From Lachnospiraceae bacterium (GTDB taxonomy: Bacteria; Bacillota; Clostridia; Lachnospirales; Lachnospiraceae): 64,000 bases of DNA. Below are positions 31,020 through 40,056 of this stretch, in pieces (the first letter of the stretch is position 1; the number at the start of each line of letters is the position of its first letter). The notes under the pieces were generated by a model, which was not told the origin of the DNA, made no database searches, and worked only from the letters and a program-made list of their open reading frames with translations. The position numbers and the translations under genes were made by a program. Location of the stretch: NCBI GenBank assembly GCA_021770345.1, contig JAETRD010000015.1:1-64000 (forward strand). The letters are read 5' to 3'.

Positions 31020-31160
31020 TACCTTCGATGAACAAGGGCACGCACGCCTCAAAGCGTGATAATTTCAGCATTTTCTTCGTTATCCTCAATCGGCATACAT
31101 CCAGTACGCCTCAATCGTCTGCCTTGAAAATGCTGAAATTCTCTCCGCTTGAGGTCGAAG
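31020..31160. repeat. Palindromic element of about 140 bp (MITE-like), sharing the hairpin repeat
   Basis: Outer arms CTTCGA/TCGAAG, then GCCTCAAAGCG against CGCTTGAGG, then a perfect 15-bp pair AATTTCAGCATTTTC (31061-31075)/GAAAATGCTGAAATT (31126-31140). CCTCAATCG occurs twice in the loop. Its first 22 bases equal 1610-1631. It encodes nothing and lies between the DUF5808 gene and the end of the MerR gene. Confidence 0.55.
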
Positions 31161-31190
31161 ATGCAGTAAATTATAAAAACTGCATTATCA

Positions 31191-31925
31191 TCATTCTCTG
31201 GCCTTACAGTAAACCGCAACGGCCTGCCGCACAAACTCCGCCGTCCCGTCACCGCCCGCGCGGTCAATGTTTCGCTTCATGCGCTCGTCGCACACATACA
31301 TCTCGCCCAGCCCCTTTAAAATCTCATCCGTGCAGGTGTAATAGTGTTCCGTGATAAAGGCCTGCAGTTCGCCGATTTTCTTTTGCACCGTGGCTTCGTC
31401 GGGCGAAGATACGCGAAGCCCGCCGATTTCAGCAAGCAGCGCCATCAGCTTTTCCCCCGTCATGTCAAGCTCCTCCTTTGTCTTTCCCTTTGTCTTCTGC
31501 TCGTACTCTCCGTATGCCCGGGTGGAACCCCACCTTTCCCGGACCTCCTCCTCGTACTGTTCGATCTCGTCTTTCTGAAATGCCTGAAAACTCATTTTAT
31601 CCATTCCTCCTTTTTGAATTTCGCGGGCAAACGCAATCAGTTCATCCAGATGCTTTCGCCGCAGTTCCAATAACCGAATCTGCTGGCCGAGCGCCTCCCC
31701 CGCATCAAAATCCGGACTGTCCAGAATCGCCCGTATTTCTTTTAGCGGAAACTGCAGTTCCCGGAACAGCAATATGCTTTGCAGCCGCGCAAGCGCCGCA
31801 TCGTCGTACAGGCGGTATCCCGCCTCTGTGATTTCCGTCGGCTTCAGCAAGCCGATCGCATCATAGTGGTGAAGCGTGCGGACACTGACACCCGTGAGCT
31901 TACCGACTTCGTTTACCGTCCGCAT
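31191..31925 (-). CDS. MerR-family regulator with TipAS-type ligand domain
   Basis: A 244-residue protein. Residues 1-70 are the MerR HTH and wing (MRTVNEVGKLTGVSVRTLHH, GLLKPTEITEAGYRLYDD), followed by a coiled coil and a C-terminal TipAS/albicidin-binding-type helical domain (residues 130-244, with an ITEHYYTCTDEILKGLGEMY stretch). TipA proteins bind peptide antibiotics and activate promoters with 19-bp spacers. Such a promoter, TTGACT-19-TACACT, lies directly upstream of the gene itself, so it probably autoactivates on drug binding. No separate target operon adjoins it except the divergent TetR gene. Confidence 0.88.
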   Translation of the reverse strand: MRTVNEVGKLTGVSVRTLHHYDAIGLLKPTEITEAGYRLYDDAALARLQSILLFRELQFPLKEIRAILDSPDFDAGEALGQQIRLLELRRKHLDELIAFAREIQKGGMDKMSFQAFQKDEIEQYEEEVRERWGSTRAYGEYEQKTKGKTKEELDMTGEKLMALLAEIGGLRVSSPDEATVQKKIGELQAFITEHYYTCTDEILKGLGEMYVCDERMKRNIDRAGGDGTAEFVRQAVAVYCKARE

Positions 31926-31962
31926 CTCAATCTGTTCCTCCTTTCCTGTCTTTCCAAAACAG

Positions 31963-31993
31963 AGTGTACACTATAACGTAACGTCAGAGTCAA
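31963..31993 (-). promoter_or_regulatory. MerR-type promoter with 19-bp spacer
   Basis: TTGACT (31993-31988), a 19-bp spacer containing ACGTTACGT, and TACACT (31968-31963) on the minus strand. The long spacer is the signature of promoters twisted into activity by MerR proteins. Confidence 0.75.
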
Positions 31994-32010
31994 CAGGTAA
32001 CATTTATTTC

Positions 32011-32067
32011 TTGACATTTCAAAAGAAAAGGGATAATATTATGACCGAATTAGTATTTTAAGTCATA
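32011..32067 (+). promoter_or_regulatory. TetR gene promoter and possible operator
   Basis: TTGACA (32011-32016), 17 bp, TAATAT (32034-32039). TATGAC (32040-32045) and GTCATA (32062-32067) form an inverted pair right after it, in a position suited to autorepression. Confidence 0.65.
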
Positions 32068-32083
32068 TTGGGAGACGCACTTT

Positions 32084-32662
32084 ATGGGAAGAAATTTTAC
32101 CGAACAGGAAAAGGAACATATCAGAGCCGGTCTGCGCGAAGCCTGCAGGCAAAGCTGGGCACAGTACGGCTATAAGAAAACAAATGTGGATGACCTCTGC
32201 AGGCAAGCCGGCATCTCAAAAGGGGCATTTTATCTTTTCTATGAATCAAAGGAAGCACTTTTCTGCGAAGTCCTGTGCTCCGTACAGGCACAGATTTTCG
32301 ATACCGCGTCCGAGATTATCGACAGGCGAAAAGGCAAGGCCGGTGCCGCGGAAGCGCTGAAGTTCATTTACCGGGAATATGATAAGAACAACTTTTTATA
32401 TCACTCGGACAGCGCCGACTTTACAATACTGACAAACAGGCTGTCAGCGGAACAGGCGGAAAAAATAAAGGAGTCTGAGTACCGGAACAGACAGCTTTTT
32501 TCAGACCGGCCGGACTTAACGCTTAAAGTCGCGCCGGCTCTGGCGATATCCGTCGTCTACTCTCTGATTATGAATATCAAAAACAAAGATATTCTCCCCT
32601 TCCATCACGCGGAAACATTTGACTTTATGGTCGACTGCATGATTGACAGCCTGTATGAATAA
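32084..32662 (+). CDS. TetR/AcrR-family regulator
   Basis: A 192-residue protein with an N-terminal TetR HTH (GYKKTNVDDLCRQAGISKGA then FYLFYESKEALFCEVL) and an all-helical ligand domain that is not recognisable beyond family level. GGGAG lies ten bases before the ATG. It diverges from the MerR gene and precedes the DUF4180 gene by 63 bp. The downstream gene is the likely target besides itself, but the link is only positional. Confidence 0.88.
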   Translation: MGRNFTEQEKEHIRAGLREACRQSWAQYGYKKTNVDDLCRQAGISKGAFYLFYESKEALFCEVLCSVQAQIFDTASEIIDRRKGKAGAAEALKFIYREYDKNNFLYHSDSADFTILTNRLSAEQAEKIKESEYRNRQLFSDRPDLTLKVAPALAISVVYSLIMNIKNKDILPFHHAETFDFMVDCMIDSLYE

Positions 32663-32725
32663 CAGTGGAAATTTGAACGCCATATATGGCTTTGCGCAAA
32701 AATGCCTGTGCGCATGGAGGTAACT

Positions 32726-33097
32726 ATGAAAACAGAAATTTTTATGAAAAATAACACGACCGCTGTCCTTATAAGCAGCTCAAAACTTTTAATTACAGAT
32801 GCGCAGTCTGCCCTGGATTTTGTCATGAGCGTAAAATACGAGACAGGCTGCACAAACATTGCCGTAAATAAAGATGCCGTCACAGAAGATTTTTTCATTC
32901 TGAGCACCTGCCTGGCAGGTGAAATTGTACAAAAATTTGTCAATTACGGCATACGGTTCGCGATATACGGCGATTTTTCAAACTACACCAGCAAACCTCT
33001 GAAAGATTTTATGTATGAGAGTAATTGCGGAAAAGACCTTTTCTTCCAGCCGACGGCCTCTCTCGCCGTCGACATGCTCTGCTCTGCCCGCACCTGA
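32726..33097 (+). CDS. DUF4180 domain protein
   Basis: A 123-residue protein of the DUF4180 family: ITDAQSALDFVMSVKYETGC, then an IAVNKDAVTEDFFILSTCLAG stretch and GIRFAIYGDFSNYTSKPLKD. The family is small and cytoplasmic, often found beside regulators, and has no known activity. ATG 32726 follows GGAGG by five bases; an in-frame upstream start at 32702 is not needed. Its stop is nine bases from the end of the convergent isomerase gene. Confidence 0.82.
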   Translation: MKTEIFMKNNTTAVLISSSKLLITDAQSALDFVMSVKYETGCTNIAVNKDAVTEDFFILSTCLAGEIVQKFVNYGIRFAIYGDFSNYTSKPLKDFMYESNCGKDLFFQPTASLAVDMLCSART

Positions 33098-33106
33098 CCT
33101 CTCCCG

Positions 33107-33955
33107 TCAAAAATATCTGTTCAAAAATTCCGCGCTGCGCGCAAAGCTCTTCACCGGGCTCTTGTCAATCCAGTTCCGGTGACTCTCGAGAATCACCGCC
33201 GCAACGCCGAGCTCTTTTGCCTTTGCCGAGAGCTCCTCAAGCGGCATGGAGCCGTACCCCAGCTCCATGCTGTCGCTTTTTAAAATCGGCGTCATGCAGG
33301 GGCCTTCCTGCCTCGTTCCCCTGTCATTGATATGCCACAGCTTCATCCGGGAGCCGAGCATCTCCATCACCGCCAGCGGATTCTGCCCGCAGTCCGCGCA
33401 CCAGTAGCTGTCAAACTCGAAATTTACCGCCGCAGGGTCCGTCTCCTCATACAAAATCTGATAAGCGTTTTTCCCGGGCGCCACGCGAAGGAACTCACAG
33501 TTGTGGTTGTGATAAAGCAGGGAGATTCCCTGGGCCGAAAGCGCCGTACCGGCCGCATTCAGCCGCTTCGCAAGCTCCCGGACGGCCTGCTCATCCCCGT
33601 ACGGGAAGCGGTACATCCCGGTGACGACGATTTTGTCCGTCCCGAACCGTTTCGCCTCGTCCGCGACTGCGGCCGCGTCGCGCTCAATGCTGCCGAGATC
33701 CTGGTGAATCGACACCACCAAAAGGCCGCTCTCCTTCACAAGGCGCTGCCAGTCCAGCTTCCCGCCATTTCCGACCGGCATTCCCGCCGCCCTTGTCATC
33801 AGCTTCACCAGAAAGCCGCTCGGATGGATCATAAAACCGCACAGCTCAATGCCGCCATACCCGGCATCCCGCATCTGACGCATCGTATCCGCCGCCTGTT
33901 TTTCGTTGTTCATCACCGTTCCCAGCATAAACTGCTGCACCGCTTTTACCGGCAT
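33107..33955 (-). CDS. Sugar phosphate isomerase/epimerase-like TIM-barrel protein
   Basis: A 282-residue protein of the AP-endonuclease-2/xylose-isomerase-like TIM-barrel superfamily: MRDAGYGGIELCGF near the start, LLYHNHNCEF and VNFEFDSYWCADCGQNPLAV in the middle, MKLWHINDRG and VAAVILESHRNW later. His and Glu/Asp residues in these blocks are the usual metal ligands. It follows the GH2 gene on the same strand by 26 bp and so belongs to the same operon. It may isomerise or epimerise the released sugar, or act as a 3-keto-sugar enzyme; the exact reaction is unknown. Confidence 0.82.
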   Translation of the reverse strand: MPVKAVQQFMLGTVMNNEKQAADTMRQMRDAGYGGIELCGFMIHPSGFLVKLMTRAAGMPVGNGGKLDWQRLVKESGLLVVSIHQDLGSIERDAAAVADEAKRFGTDKIVVTGMYRFPYGDEQAVRELAKRLNAAGTALSAQGISLLYHNHNCEFLRVAPGKNAYQILYEETDPAAVNFEFDSYWCADCGQNPLAVMEMLGSRMKLWHINDRGTRQEGPCMTPILKSDSMELGYGSMPLEELSAKAKELGVAAVILESHRNWIDKSPVKSFARSAEFLNRYF

Positions 33956-33981
33956 GATCCTCACTCCTTCCGTTCTCACAC

Positions 33982-36168
33982 TCAGCTCTTTTTGATTCCC
34001 TGCAGAATCCGGTTGAGCTGTCTAATACTTTCCTCGTCGATATTTCCTGCCTGTTTCAGGAGGGAAATAAGCGTCATGCGCCCCATCATCCGCTGTAAGC
34101 CGGGATTATCCTTGACCGCATCCGCGACGTCACCTCTCGACGCCGACGCTTTCGCCATCAACTCCTCCACAACCGCGCCCGCCTGCGGGTTGGCCCGAAG
34201 CTCCGCCATCGTGTCGGAGACCGAGAAGCAGTCCGGGTCAAATCCGTCCTGGTCAAACCAGTTGACGACATCCTGCTTTTTCACAAACACATACGCCGGA
34301 TTCCCTTCCTGCACTCTGCGCACCATAATCGCGTCGGAAATCCCTGCCGCCTTTGCCTCAATCGTGTGCTCGCCGTCAGTCGGCACACGGAACCGGAATA
34401 CCCGGTGTCCCCGCTGCGTCTCAAACGCTTTTCCGTCCACAAACAAAGATACTTCGTCCGCATTCGAATACACCTTAATCTCCGTCACGTCCTCCGCGCG
34501 CTCCACATAGCGCCTGCCGCAGATATGCACCATCGGCTCGGGATTCCACGCCGCCTTGTACAGATAAAACGCATCCTTTCTCGTCTGCCGGTCAATCGTG
34601 ACAAGTCCTTTTTGGTTCTCCCCATGCTTGCCGCCCTCGTCGCGCCCGTCCGCCGCAAAGTCAAACAGGTTCCAGACATGGGTCGCCCACATCCACGGAC
34701 GCTTTTCAATCATTGCAAGGATATGCTCGTGGTACAGCGCCTGATACGACTCCGTGTAATCGCCCTTTTCCGGCGCGCTGCTCTGGAACTGCGGGTTCGC
34801 GTCGGCGCCGTACTCGGAAAAACCGATCGGCTTATCTGGGTATTTGCTGTGAAATTCGTCGAAAAACTCATCGTTCTGCTCCAACTCCCCGAGATACCAC
34901 CCAAAATAGAGGTTGTAGCTGTTGACATCCGGGATATCTAAAATCGGGCTGTCTGTTTCCAGCATAAAAACATTCGCCATCGTCGTCGGACGCGTCGCAT
35001 CCATCCGGTGGCACAGCTCGTTTAAGAGCCGGTGATTTTCCAGCAGATCCTCATTTACGGCGCTGGCCGCCGTGATCTCATTGCTCAGCCCCCACACCAC
35101 AATCGAGGGGTGATTGTAGCACTGCGCGATCAGCTCCTCCATCTGAGAGAGCGTGTTTTCGCGGCCGTTTTTCATGTGCATCGTAATGTACGGAATCTCC
35201 GCCCAGACGATGATGCCGTTCTCGTCGCACAGATCGTAAAACGCGTCCGCGTGCTGATAGTGGGCAAGGCGCAGCGTATTCGCACCGATTTCCTTGATTA
35301 TTTCCATATCGCGCCTGTGGTGCTCGATCGTCAGCGCATTTCCCACACCTTTGCAGTCCTGATGGCGGCTGACTCCGCGCAGCGGATAGCTGCGCCCGTT
35401 CAGAAGAAACCCTTTCTGCGCGTCAATCACATACGAACGGCAGCCAAAGCGGGCGGAAATCTCATCACCGCTGTCTAATGACGCCGTCGCGGTATACAGG
35501 TACGGGTCGTCGACGCCGTCCCACAGATGCACGTTTTCAATCGTAAACTCCGCAGCGGCATGTCCGGCTTCCGGCATCACGGTCCGGCTGCACCCGTCCA
35601 CGGTAATCGTCACATCCCCCTCGCCGTGCTGCCAGGTCTCCACCCTGACCGCTGCGGACTTTTTCTCCAGATCGACAACCGGCGTCACTTTCATACCCGG
35701 CGCACCGCAGTATGTCAAATCAAAATGTACCTCCGGCACCACAATCAGATTCACATCCCGGTACAGTCCCCCGTAAAAGGTAAAATCCGCTTTCTGCGGG
35801 TAAACCGTGTCGTTGTCGCTGTTATCCACGGTAATCTCAAGCTCGTTTTCCTCCGCAAGGTGCTCCGTCAGATCCACGCGAAACGTGCTGTAACCGCCCT
35901 GATGCGTGGCGAGAAGCTCGCCGTTTAACCGCACTTCCGCGGACATCGCCGCGCCTTTGACCTCCAGAAATATCCGCGCTCCGTCCGCGCGCGCAGGATT
36001 TTTCAGCGCCCGCACATACCTGCAGGTGCCGCGGTAATAATCATTGCCGCCGTCCTGTCCGTCTACGGCGTTCCAGGTGTGCGGCAGGCTGACTTTGCTG
36101 CACACACCGTTCTGAAAAAACTGCCACCCTTCATTTAAAGAAATAACTGTTCTCTTTGAGTTACTCAT
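33982..36168 (-). CDS. Glycoside hydrolase family 2 (beta-galactosidase/beta-glucuronidase type)
   Basis: A 728-residue GH2 enzyme without a signal peptide, hence cytoplasmic. Residues 1-145 are the sugar-binding jelly roll (WQFFQNGVCSKVSLPHTWNA), then an immunoglobulin-like domain, then the TIM barrel from about 255. The acid/base Glu lies in WGLSNEIT (about E364) and the nucleophile in IGFSEYGAD (about E452). About 130 C-terminal residues after the extra beta-domain form a helical tail (MAELRANPQAGAVVEELMAK) seen in some gut GH2 enzymes. ATG 36168 lies after AAAGGAG. It is divergent from an AraC gene and followed by the isomerase/epimerase-like gene. Substrate specificity is not readable. 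Confidence 0.88.
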   Translation of the reverse strand: MSNSKRTVISLNEGWQFFQNGVCSKVSLPHTWNAVDGQDGGNDYYRGTCRYVRALKNPARADGARIFLEVKGAAMSAEVRLNGELLATHQGGYSTFRVDLTEHLAEENELEITVDNSDNDTVYPQKADFTFYGGLYRDVNLIVVPEVHFDLTYCGAPGMKVTPVVDLEKKSAAVRVETWQHGEGDVTITVDGCSRTVMPEAGHAAAEFTIENVHLWDGVDDPYLYTATASLDSGDEISARFGCRSYVIDAQKGFLLNGRSYPLRGVSRHQDCKGVGNALTIEHHRRDMEIIKEIGANTLRLAHYQHADAFYDLCDENGIIVWAEIPYITMHMKNGRENTLSQMEELIAQCYNHPSIVVWGLSNEITAASAVNEDLLENHRLLNELCHRMDATRPTTMANVFMLETDSPILDIPDVNSYNLYFGWYLGELEQNDEFFDEFHSKYPDKPIGFSEYGADANPQFQSSAPEKGDYTESYQALYHEHILAMIEKRPWMWATHVWNLFDFAADGRDEGGKHGENQKGLVTIDRQTRKDAFYLYKAAWNPEPMVHICGRRYVERAEDVTEIKVYSNADEVSLFVDGKAFETQRGHRVFRFRVPTDGEHTIEAKAAGISDAIMVRRVQEGNPAYVFVKKQDVVNWFDQDGFDPDCFSVSDTMAELRANPQAGAVVEELMAKASASRGDVADAVKDNPGLQRMMGRMTLISLLKQAGNIDEESIRQLNRILQGIKKS

Positions 36169-36287
36169 AAAATACTCCTTTCTTTTCTGTTTCTGAAATT
36201 CCATGTGATATGTTATAATTTATGAAACATCCGCACCGGGCGGATTTGTTTTCTGTTGTCAAACGGTGCAAAGGAGGCTCTGCTTTA

Positions 36288-37496
36288 ATGGATATCCGAC
36301 AAAATATCGCTCTGTTCCGCGAACTGATCTGCTGCGGCAGCAATATCTATACCTGGCAATACGACGCAGACGGAACGCTGCTTTCCTCCAACTGTCCCTG
36401 TGAGACGCTCTTTGAGCAGCCGTTCTCTCTGCTCGGCTGCAAGGAGCGCGCGCTCGCGGGCGGCAGAGACAGCGGCCGGCCGCAGGCAGTCGGCACCGGC
36501 TTCGGATTGATCTGGGGCGTTGATTTTATCCGTGAAGCGGATACGCTCCGTGAAATGTATGTGATCGGGCCCGTCTTCTCCCATAATATGTCTCTGCGGG
36601 ATCTTGAGCAGAGCTTTGCGCAATCTCCGGATGCAAAGATCAGCCTCCCTCAAAGGCGCCGCCTGTTTTGCGCCTTTGAGGAGGTTCCGGTCCTTGCGCA
36701 TACCCTTTTTGCCCGCTATCTTATGATGCTCCACTACTGTCTTACCGGCGAAAAGTTAAATGCTCTTGACCCTGCAATTCAGCAGTCCTTTTTCACCGCG
36801 GCGCCTCCGGACTCCAAGCGGGACCGCCACCACATCCGGATGGCCGAACGCGCGATGCTCGATATGGTCCGCAACGGCGACTTAAATTACAGGGATATTT
36901 TACATACTTCGTCGCTTATCAGCGAGGGTGTCCCCGTCCGGGGACGTGACCCGCTGCGGCAGGCCAAAACCTCTGTCATCGTTTTCACTTCTCTGGTCTG
37001 CCGGGCAGCGATTGAGGGCGGACTTTCCCCGGAGGAGGCTTACTCGCTCGGCGATTCCTATATTCAATCCGCCGAGGACGCCCGTACCTATGATGAGATC
37101 CGACTCATCCCCACTCAGATGTATGACGACTTCATTCACCGCGTACACAGGGTAAAGCAGGACCCGAAACTCTCCGCGCCGATCGCACAGTGCAGGGATT
37201 ACATACAGATGCACCTCGACGAGAAAATCCGCGCCAGGGATTTAGCCGAACTTGCCGGTTATACCGAATACTATATCACGCACAAGTTTAAAGAAGAAAC
37301 CGGTCTTTCCGTCAGTGACTATGTAAAACGTGCCAGGATTGAGCGCGCAAAGATTCTTCTGCAGAGCACGGATCTCTTGATTCAGGAACTTTCGGAGCAG
37401 CTCTGCTTCGGCAGCCGCAATTATTTCAGCAGGGTTTTTTCGGAAATTGCAGGCTGTACCCCGATGGAATTTCGGGAAAACTCCCGCCGAAAATAA
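36288..37496 (+). CDS. AraC-family regulator with long sensory N-terminal domain
   Basis: A 402-residue regulator. The C-terminal 100 residues are AraC HTH (RARDLAELAGYTEYYITHKF, then LIQELSEQLCFGSRNYFSRV, ending GCTPMEFR). The N-terminal 290 residues (FRELICCGSNIYTWQYDADG, FGLIWGVDFIREADTLREMY) are a helical/PocR-like sensory region rather than a cupin. It is divergent from the GH2 operon with 119 bp between and precedes the GH1 gene on its own strand, so it is the obvious regulator for both. AGGAGG lies nine bases before the ATG. Confidence 0.85.
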   Translation: MDIRQNIALFRELICCGSNIYTWQYDADGTLLSSNCPCETLFEQPFSLLGCKERALAGGRDSGRPQAVGTGFGLIWGVDFIREADTLREMYVIGPVFSHNMSLRDLEQSFAQSPDAKISLPQRRRLFCAFEEVPVLAHTLFARYLMMLHYCLTGEKLNALDPAIQQSFFTAAPPDSKRDRHHIRMAERAMLDMVRNGDLNYRDILHTSSLISEGVPVRGRDPLRQAKTSVIVFTSLVCRAAIEGGLSPEEAYSLGDSYIQSAEDARTYDEIRLIPTQMYDDFIHRVHRVKQDPKLSAPIAQCRDYIQMHLDEKIRARDLAELAGYTEYYITHKFKEETGLSVSDYVKRARIERAKILLQSTDLLIQELSEQLCFGSRNYFSRVFSEIAGCTPMEFRENSRRK

Positions 37497-37695
37497 CCCT
37501 GCGGCTTCCTGCTGCCGCATCTGTTCCTCCATCGCATACTGTGATTATAAACGCGCGCGTTCCGGAAATGGAATACAAAAAATCGTGTTTATGTATCCTA
37601 ATTCATGTTCTGATGGTATCTTCCGTAATTATAATTCTTTTTCTTTAATTTTTGAACACTTGCGCCTCGCTTTTTATGCAATAATGCAGCTATAT

Positions 37696-37742
37696 CCTCA
37701 GTGGACAAAGGCTCAGGGCGTATGTGCCCTTGTCCACTGAGG
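37696..37742. repeat. Hairpin repeat, third copy, in the GH1 leader
   Basis: CCTCAGTGGACAA and TTGTCCACTGAGG form a strong stem around a GC-rich loop. The sequence is related to the hairpin at 1612-1652 on the opposite strand. It lies 28 bp upstream of the GH1 start, so it would be in the mRNA leader. Confidence 0.55.
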
Positions 37743-37769
37743 GTAAACACAGGGCAAGGAGGTACATGT

Positions 37770-39059
37770 ATGACTTTTGACAAAGATTTCTTCATCGGCG
37801 CCGCCACCGCAGCGCATCAGGTGGAGGGCAACAATATCCACAGTGACTACTGGGCGCAGGAACATATGGTACACACCGACTTTTTAGAGCCGAGCGGAGA
37901 CGCCGTCGACCACTACAACCGCTACGCCGAGGACATCCGCCTGATGGCGGACGCCGGGCTGAATGCTTACCGCTTTTCCATCGAGTGGGCGCGGATTGAG
38001 CCGGAGGAGGGCAAATTTGACGATACAGAGATTGAGCACTACCGCTCTGTCATCCGCACCTGCAAAGAGAACGGCATTGAGCCGATCGTCACGCTTTTAC
38101 ATTTTACCAGCCCGAAATGGCTGATCGCAAAAGGCGGCTGGGAATCGGACGATACGCCCGCCCTCTTCGCGCGCTATACCCGCTATGTGATGGAGCGGCT
38201 CGGCAGTGAGCTCCGGTATGTCTGCACCATCAATGAGGCGAATATGGGCATACAGGTCGCGGCGATTGCAAAGCGCTATGAGCAGCAGATGCGGGCGATG
38301 CAGGCACAGCAGGGAACTGTGTCGGAGAGTACCGTCCAGATGGGACTGAATCTTGAAAAGATGATGGCAAATCAAAAGGCCGCGGCAGAGGAGCGCATGC
38401 AGATCTTCGGCGTACCAAAGGCGGAATGCTTCACAAGCCCGCGCACGCCGCACGGCGACGAAATCGTAATGGAAGCGCACAGGGCGGCCCGCGCTGCCAT
38501 CCGCGAGGTTGCGCCCGAGGTGCAGGTCGGCCTGACCTTAAGCCTGCACGACATCCAGGCGCTCCCGGGCGGCGAGGAAAACGCCGCAAAAGAATGGGCT
38601 GACGAGTTTACGCATTATCTGCCCGCCATCGAGGGGGACGATTTCCTCGGCGTGCAGAATTACACGCGCACCCGCATCGACGCATCGGGCTCGCTTCCGG
38701 CTCCGGCAGATGCCGAGCTGACGCAGATGGACTACGAGTTTTATCCGCAGGCGCTTTCTAATGTCATCCGCAGAGTCGCGCAGGACTTCAAGGGCACGCT
38801 GCTCGTGACCGAAAACGGAATCGCCACCGCGGACGACACCAGACGGGAGGAATTTATCAAAACCGCCTTATCCGGCGTAACGGACTGTATCGCCGACGGC
38901 ATCCCGGTGCGCGGCTATCTGTATTGGAGCCTTCTGGACAATTTTGAGTGGCAGAAGGGATATTCTATGACTTTCGGTCTCATCGCGGTTGACCGCACGA
39001 CCCAGAAGCGCAGCCCGAAGCCAAGCCTTGCACTGCTCGGCAGTTTCCTGGCGCAGTGA
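37770..39059 (+). CDS. Glycoside hydrolase family 1 beta-glycosidase
   Basis: A 429-residue GH1 enzyme. The start FFIGAATAAHQVEGNNIHSD is the GH1 N-terminal signature, the acid/base Glu is in TINEAN (E156; the usual P is A) and the nucleophile in VTENG (E348). The aglycone residues ending the barrel are LYWSLLDNFEWQKGYSMTFG. There is no phosphate-binding signature that would make it a clear 6-phospho-beta-glucosidase. Residues 168-215 form an unusual methionine- and glutamine-rich insertion (KRYEQQMRAMQAQQGTVSES) predicted to be helical. ATG 37770 follows AAGGAGG by seven bases. It follows the AraC gene on the same strand, separated by the hairpin repeat. Confidence 0.9.
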   Translation: MTFDKDFFIGAATAAHQVEGNNIHSDYWAQEHMVHTDFLEPSGDAVDHYNRYAEDIRLMADAGLNAYRFSIEWARIEPEEGKFDDTEIEHYRSVIRTCKENGIEPIVTLLHFTSPKWLIAKGGWESDDTPALFARYTRYVMERLGSELRYVCTINEANMGIQVAAIAKRYEQQMRAMQAQQGTVSESTVQMGLNLEKMMANQKAAAEERMQIFGVPKAECFTSPRTPHGDEIVMEAHRAARAAIREVAPEVQVGLTLSLHDIQALPGGEENAAKEWADEFTHYLPAIEGDDFLGVQNYTRTRIDASGSLPAPADAELTQMDYEFYPQALSNVIRRVAQDFKGTLLVTENGIATADDTRREEFIKTALSGVTDCIADGIPVRGYLYWSLLDNFEWQKGYSMTFGLIAVDRTTQKRSPKPSLALLGSFLAQ

Positions 39060-39099
39060 TTTCGAACGCGGCAGCCGGGGCATTCTGAAACGTATTCGG

Positions 39100-39164
39100 G
39101 GGGGGCTGCATGCTTTGCGGTTCGCTGCCAAACAGGCAGACGATCCGCGAAGCATGCAGCCCCC
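39100..39164. terminator. Hairpin between convergent GH1 and transporter genes
   Basis: GGGGGCTGCATGCT (39101-39114) and AGCATGCAGCCCCC (39151-39164) form a perfect 14-bp stem with an inner GCGG/CCGC pair. There is no U-tract on either side, so it is a terminator only in a broad sense, possibly a 3'-end stabiliser. Confidence 0.6.
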
Positions 39165-39171
39165 ATTGCGT

Positions 39172-40056
39172 CTACAGATTACTCTCTTTCCGGTTGATAT
39201 TCTTTCGCAGGTAATTTCCGAGATTTGTAATGCACATCAGCACCGCGGCCAGAAACAGGCCGGGTATCAGAATCGTCCACCACGCGCCGGTCAGAAGCGC
39301 TTTCTCCGCTAAAGACAGCATACTGCCCCAGGTAATGACCTCGAGCGGAAGCCCGATTCCCATAAAGCTGAGCGTAGATTCCGCCACAATCGCACTCCGG
39401 ACATTCATCACAACCATAAACATGACGGAAGAGACAAAGTTCGGCGCCAGATGACGCCGCAGAATGTAAAAAAAGCCCCCTCCCATGCACTTTGCCGCAA
39501 GTATATACTCATGGCCGCGAAGCTGCCGTACTTCCGTCCGGACAACCTTCGCGATACTCATCCAGCCCGTTACTCCGATAACGAGGGATATGCGAAACAC
39601 GTCCGCCTCTCCCAGAATCGCCTGCAGCAGTACGATCAGAAGCAGTCCCGGCACGCTGAGCAAAATCTCCGTCACGCGCATCAGCAGCGCGTCCAGCCAT
39701 GCGGGTGCCAGGCCGCTTGCCGCTCCGAACACAACGGCAATCACCGTGGAAATCGCTGCAGACGCGGTGCCGATAAACAGCGAAAGCCTTCCCCCGTACC
39801 AGATCATGGAAAAAATGTCCCGCCCCATCGCATCGGTGCCGAAAAGAAATTCACCGTTTGGAGCGGTATTGTAATGGCTCAAATCCATATAGGTCGGGTC
39901 CTTTGTCATAATCAGCCGACAGCCCGCGCATCCGAGGACAATAAGTGTCAGCAGCACCGCGGAAAAAATCGGCCTGCCGCGGTACCGGTTTTCGGCTTTT
40001 TCCGGCGCTTCCTCCGGCAGCGGCCGGATACCTGCCAGTTCAAACGCTCCTCTCAC
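39172..40056 (-). CDS. Opp/Dpp-type ABC permease (DppC-like)
   Basis: A 294-residue permease with an N-terminal cytoplasmic segment, six membrane helices and the BPD inner-membrane signature (EYILAAKCMGGGFFYILRRH). LFGTDAMGRDIFSMIWYG is the characteristic DppC/OppC phrase. It pairs with the DppB-like permease whose stop overlaps its start by four bases. It is the last gene of the operon and ends at the hairpin. Substrate: peptide, nickel or, because of the sugar genes nearby, possibly oligosaccharide; undecidable from sequence. Confidence 0.9.
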   Translation of the reverse strand: MRGAFELAGIRPLPEEAPEKAENRYRGRPIFSAVLLTLIVLGCAGCRLIMTKDPTYMDLSHYNTAPNGEFLFGTDAMGRDIFSMIWYGGRLSLFIGTASAAISTVIAVVFGAASGLAPAWLDALLMRVTEILLSVPGLLLIVLLQAILGEADVFRISLVIGVTGWMSIAKVVRTEVRQLRGHEYILAAKCMGGGFFYILRRHLAPNFVSSVMFMVVMNVRSAIVAESTLSFMGIGLPLEVITWGSMLSLAEKALLTGAWWTILIPGLFLAAVLMCITNLGNYLRKNINRKESNL

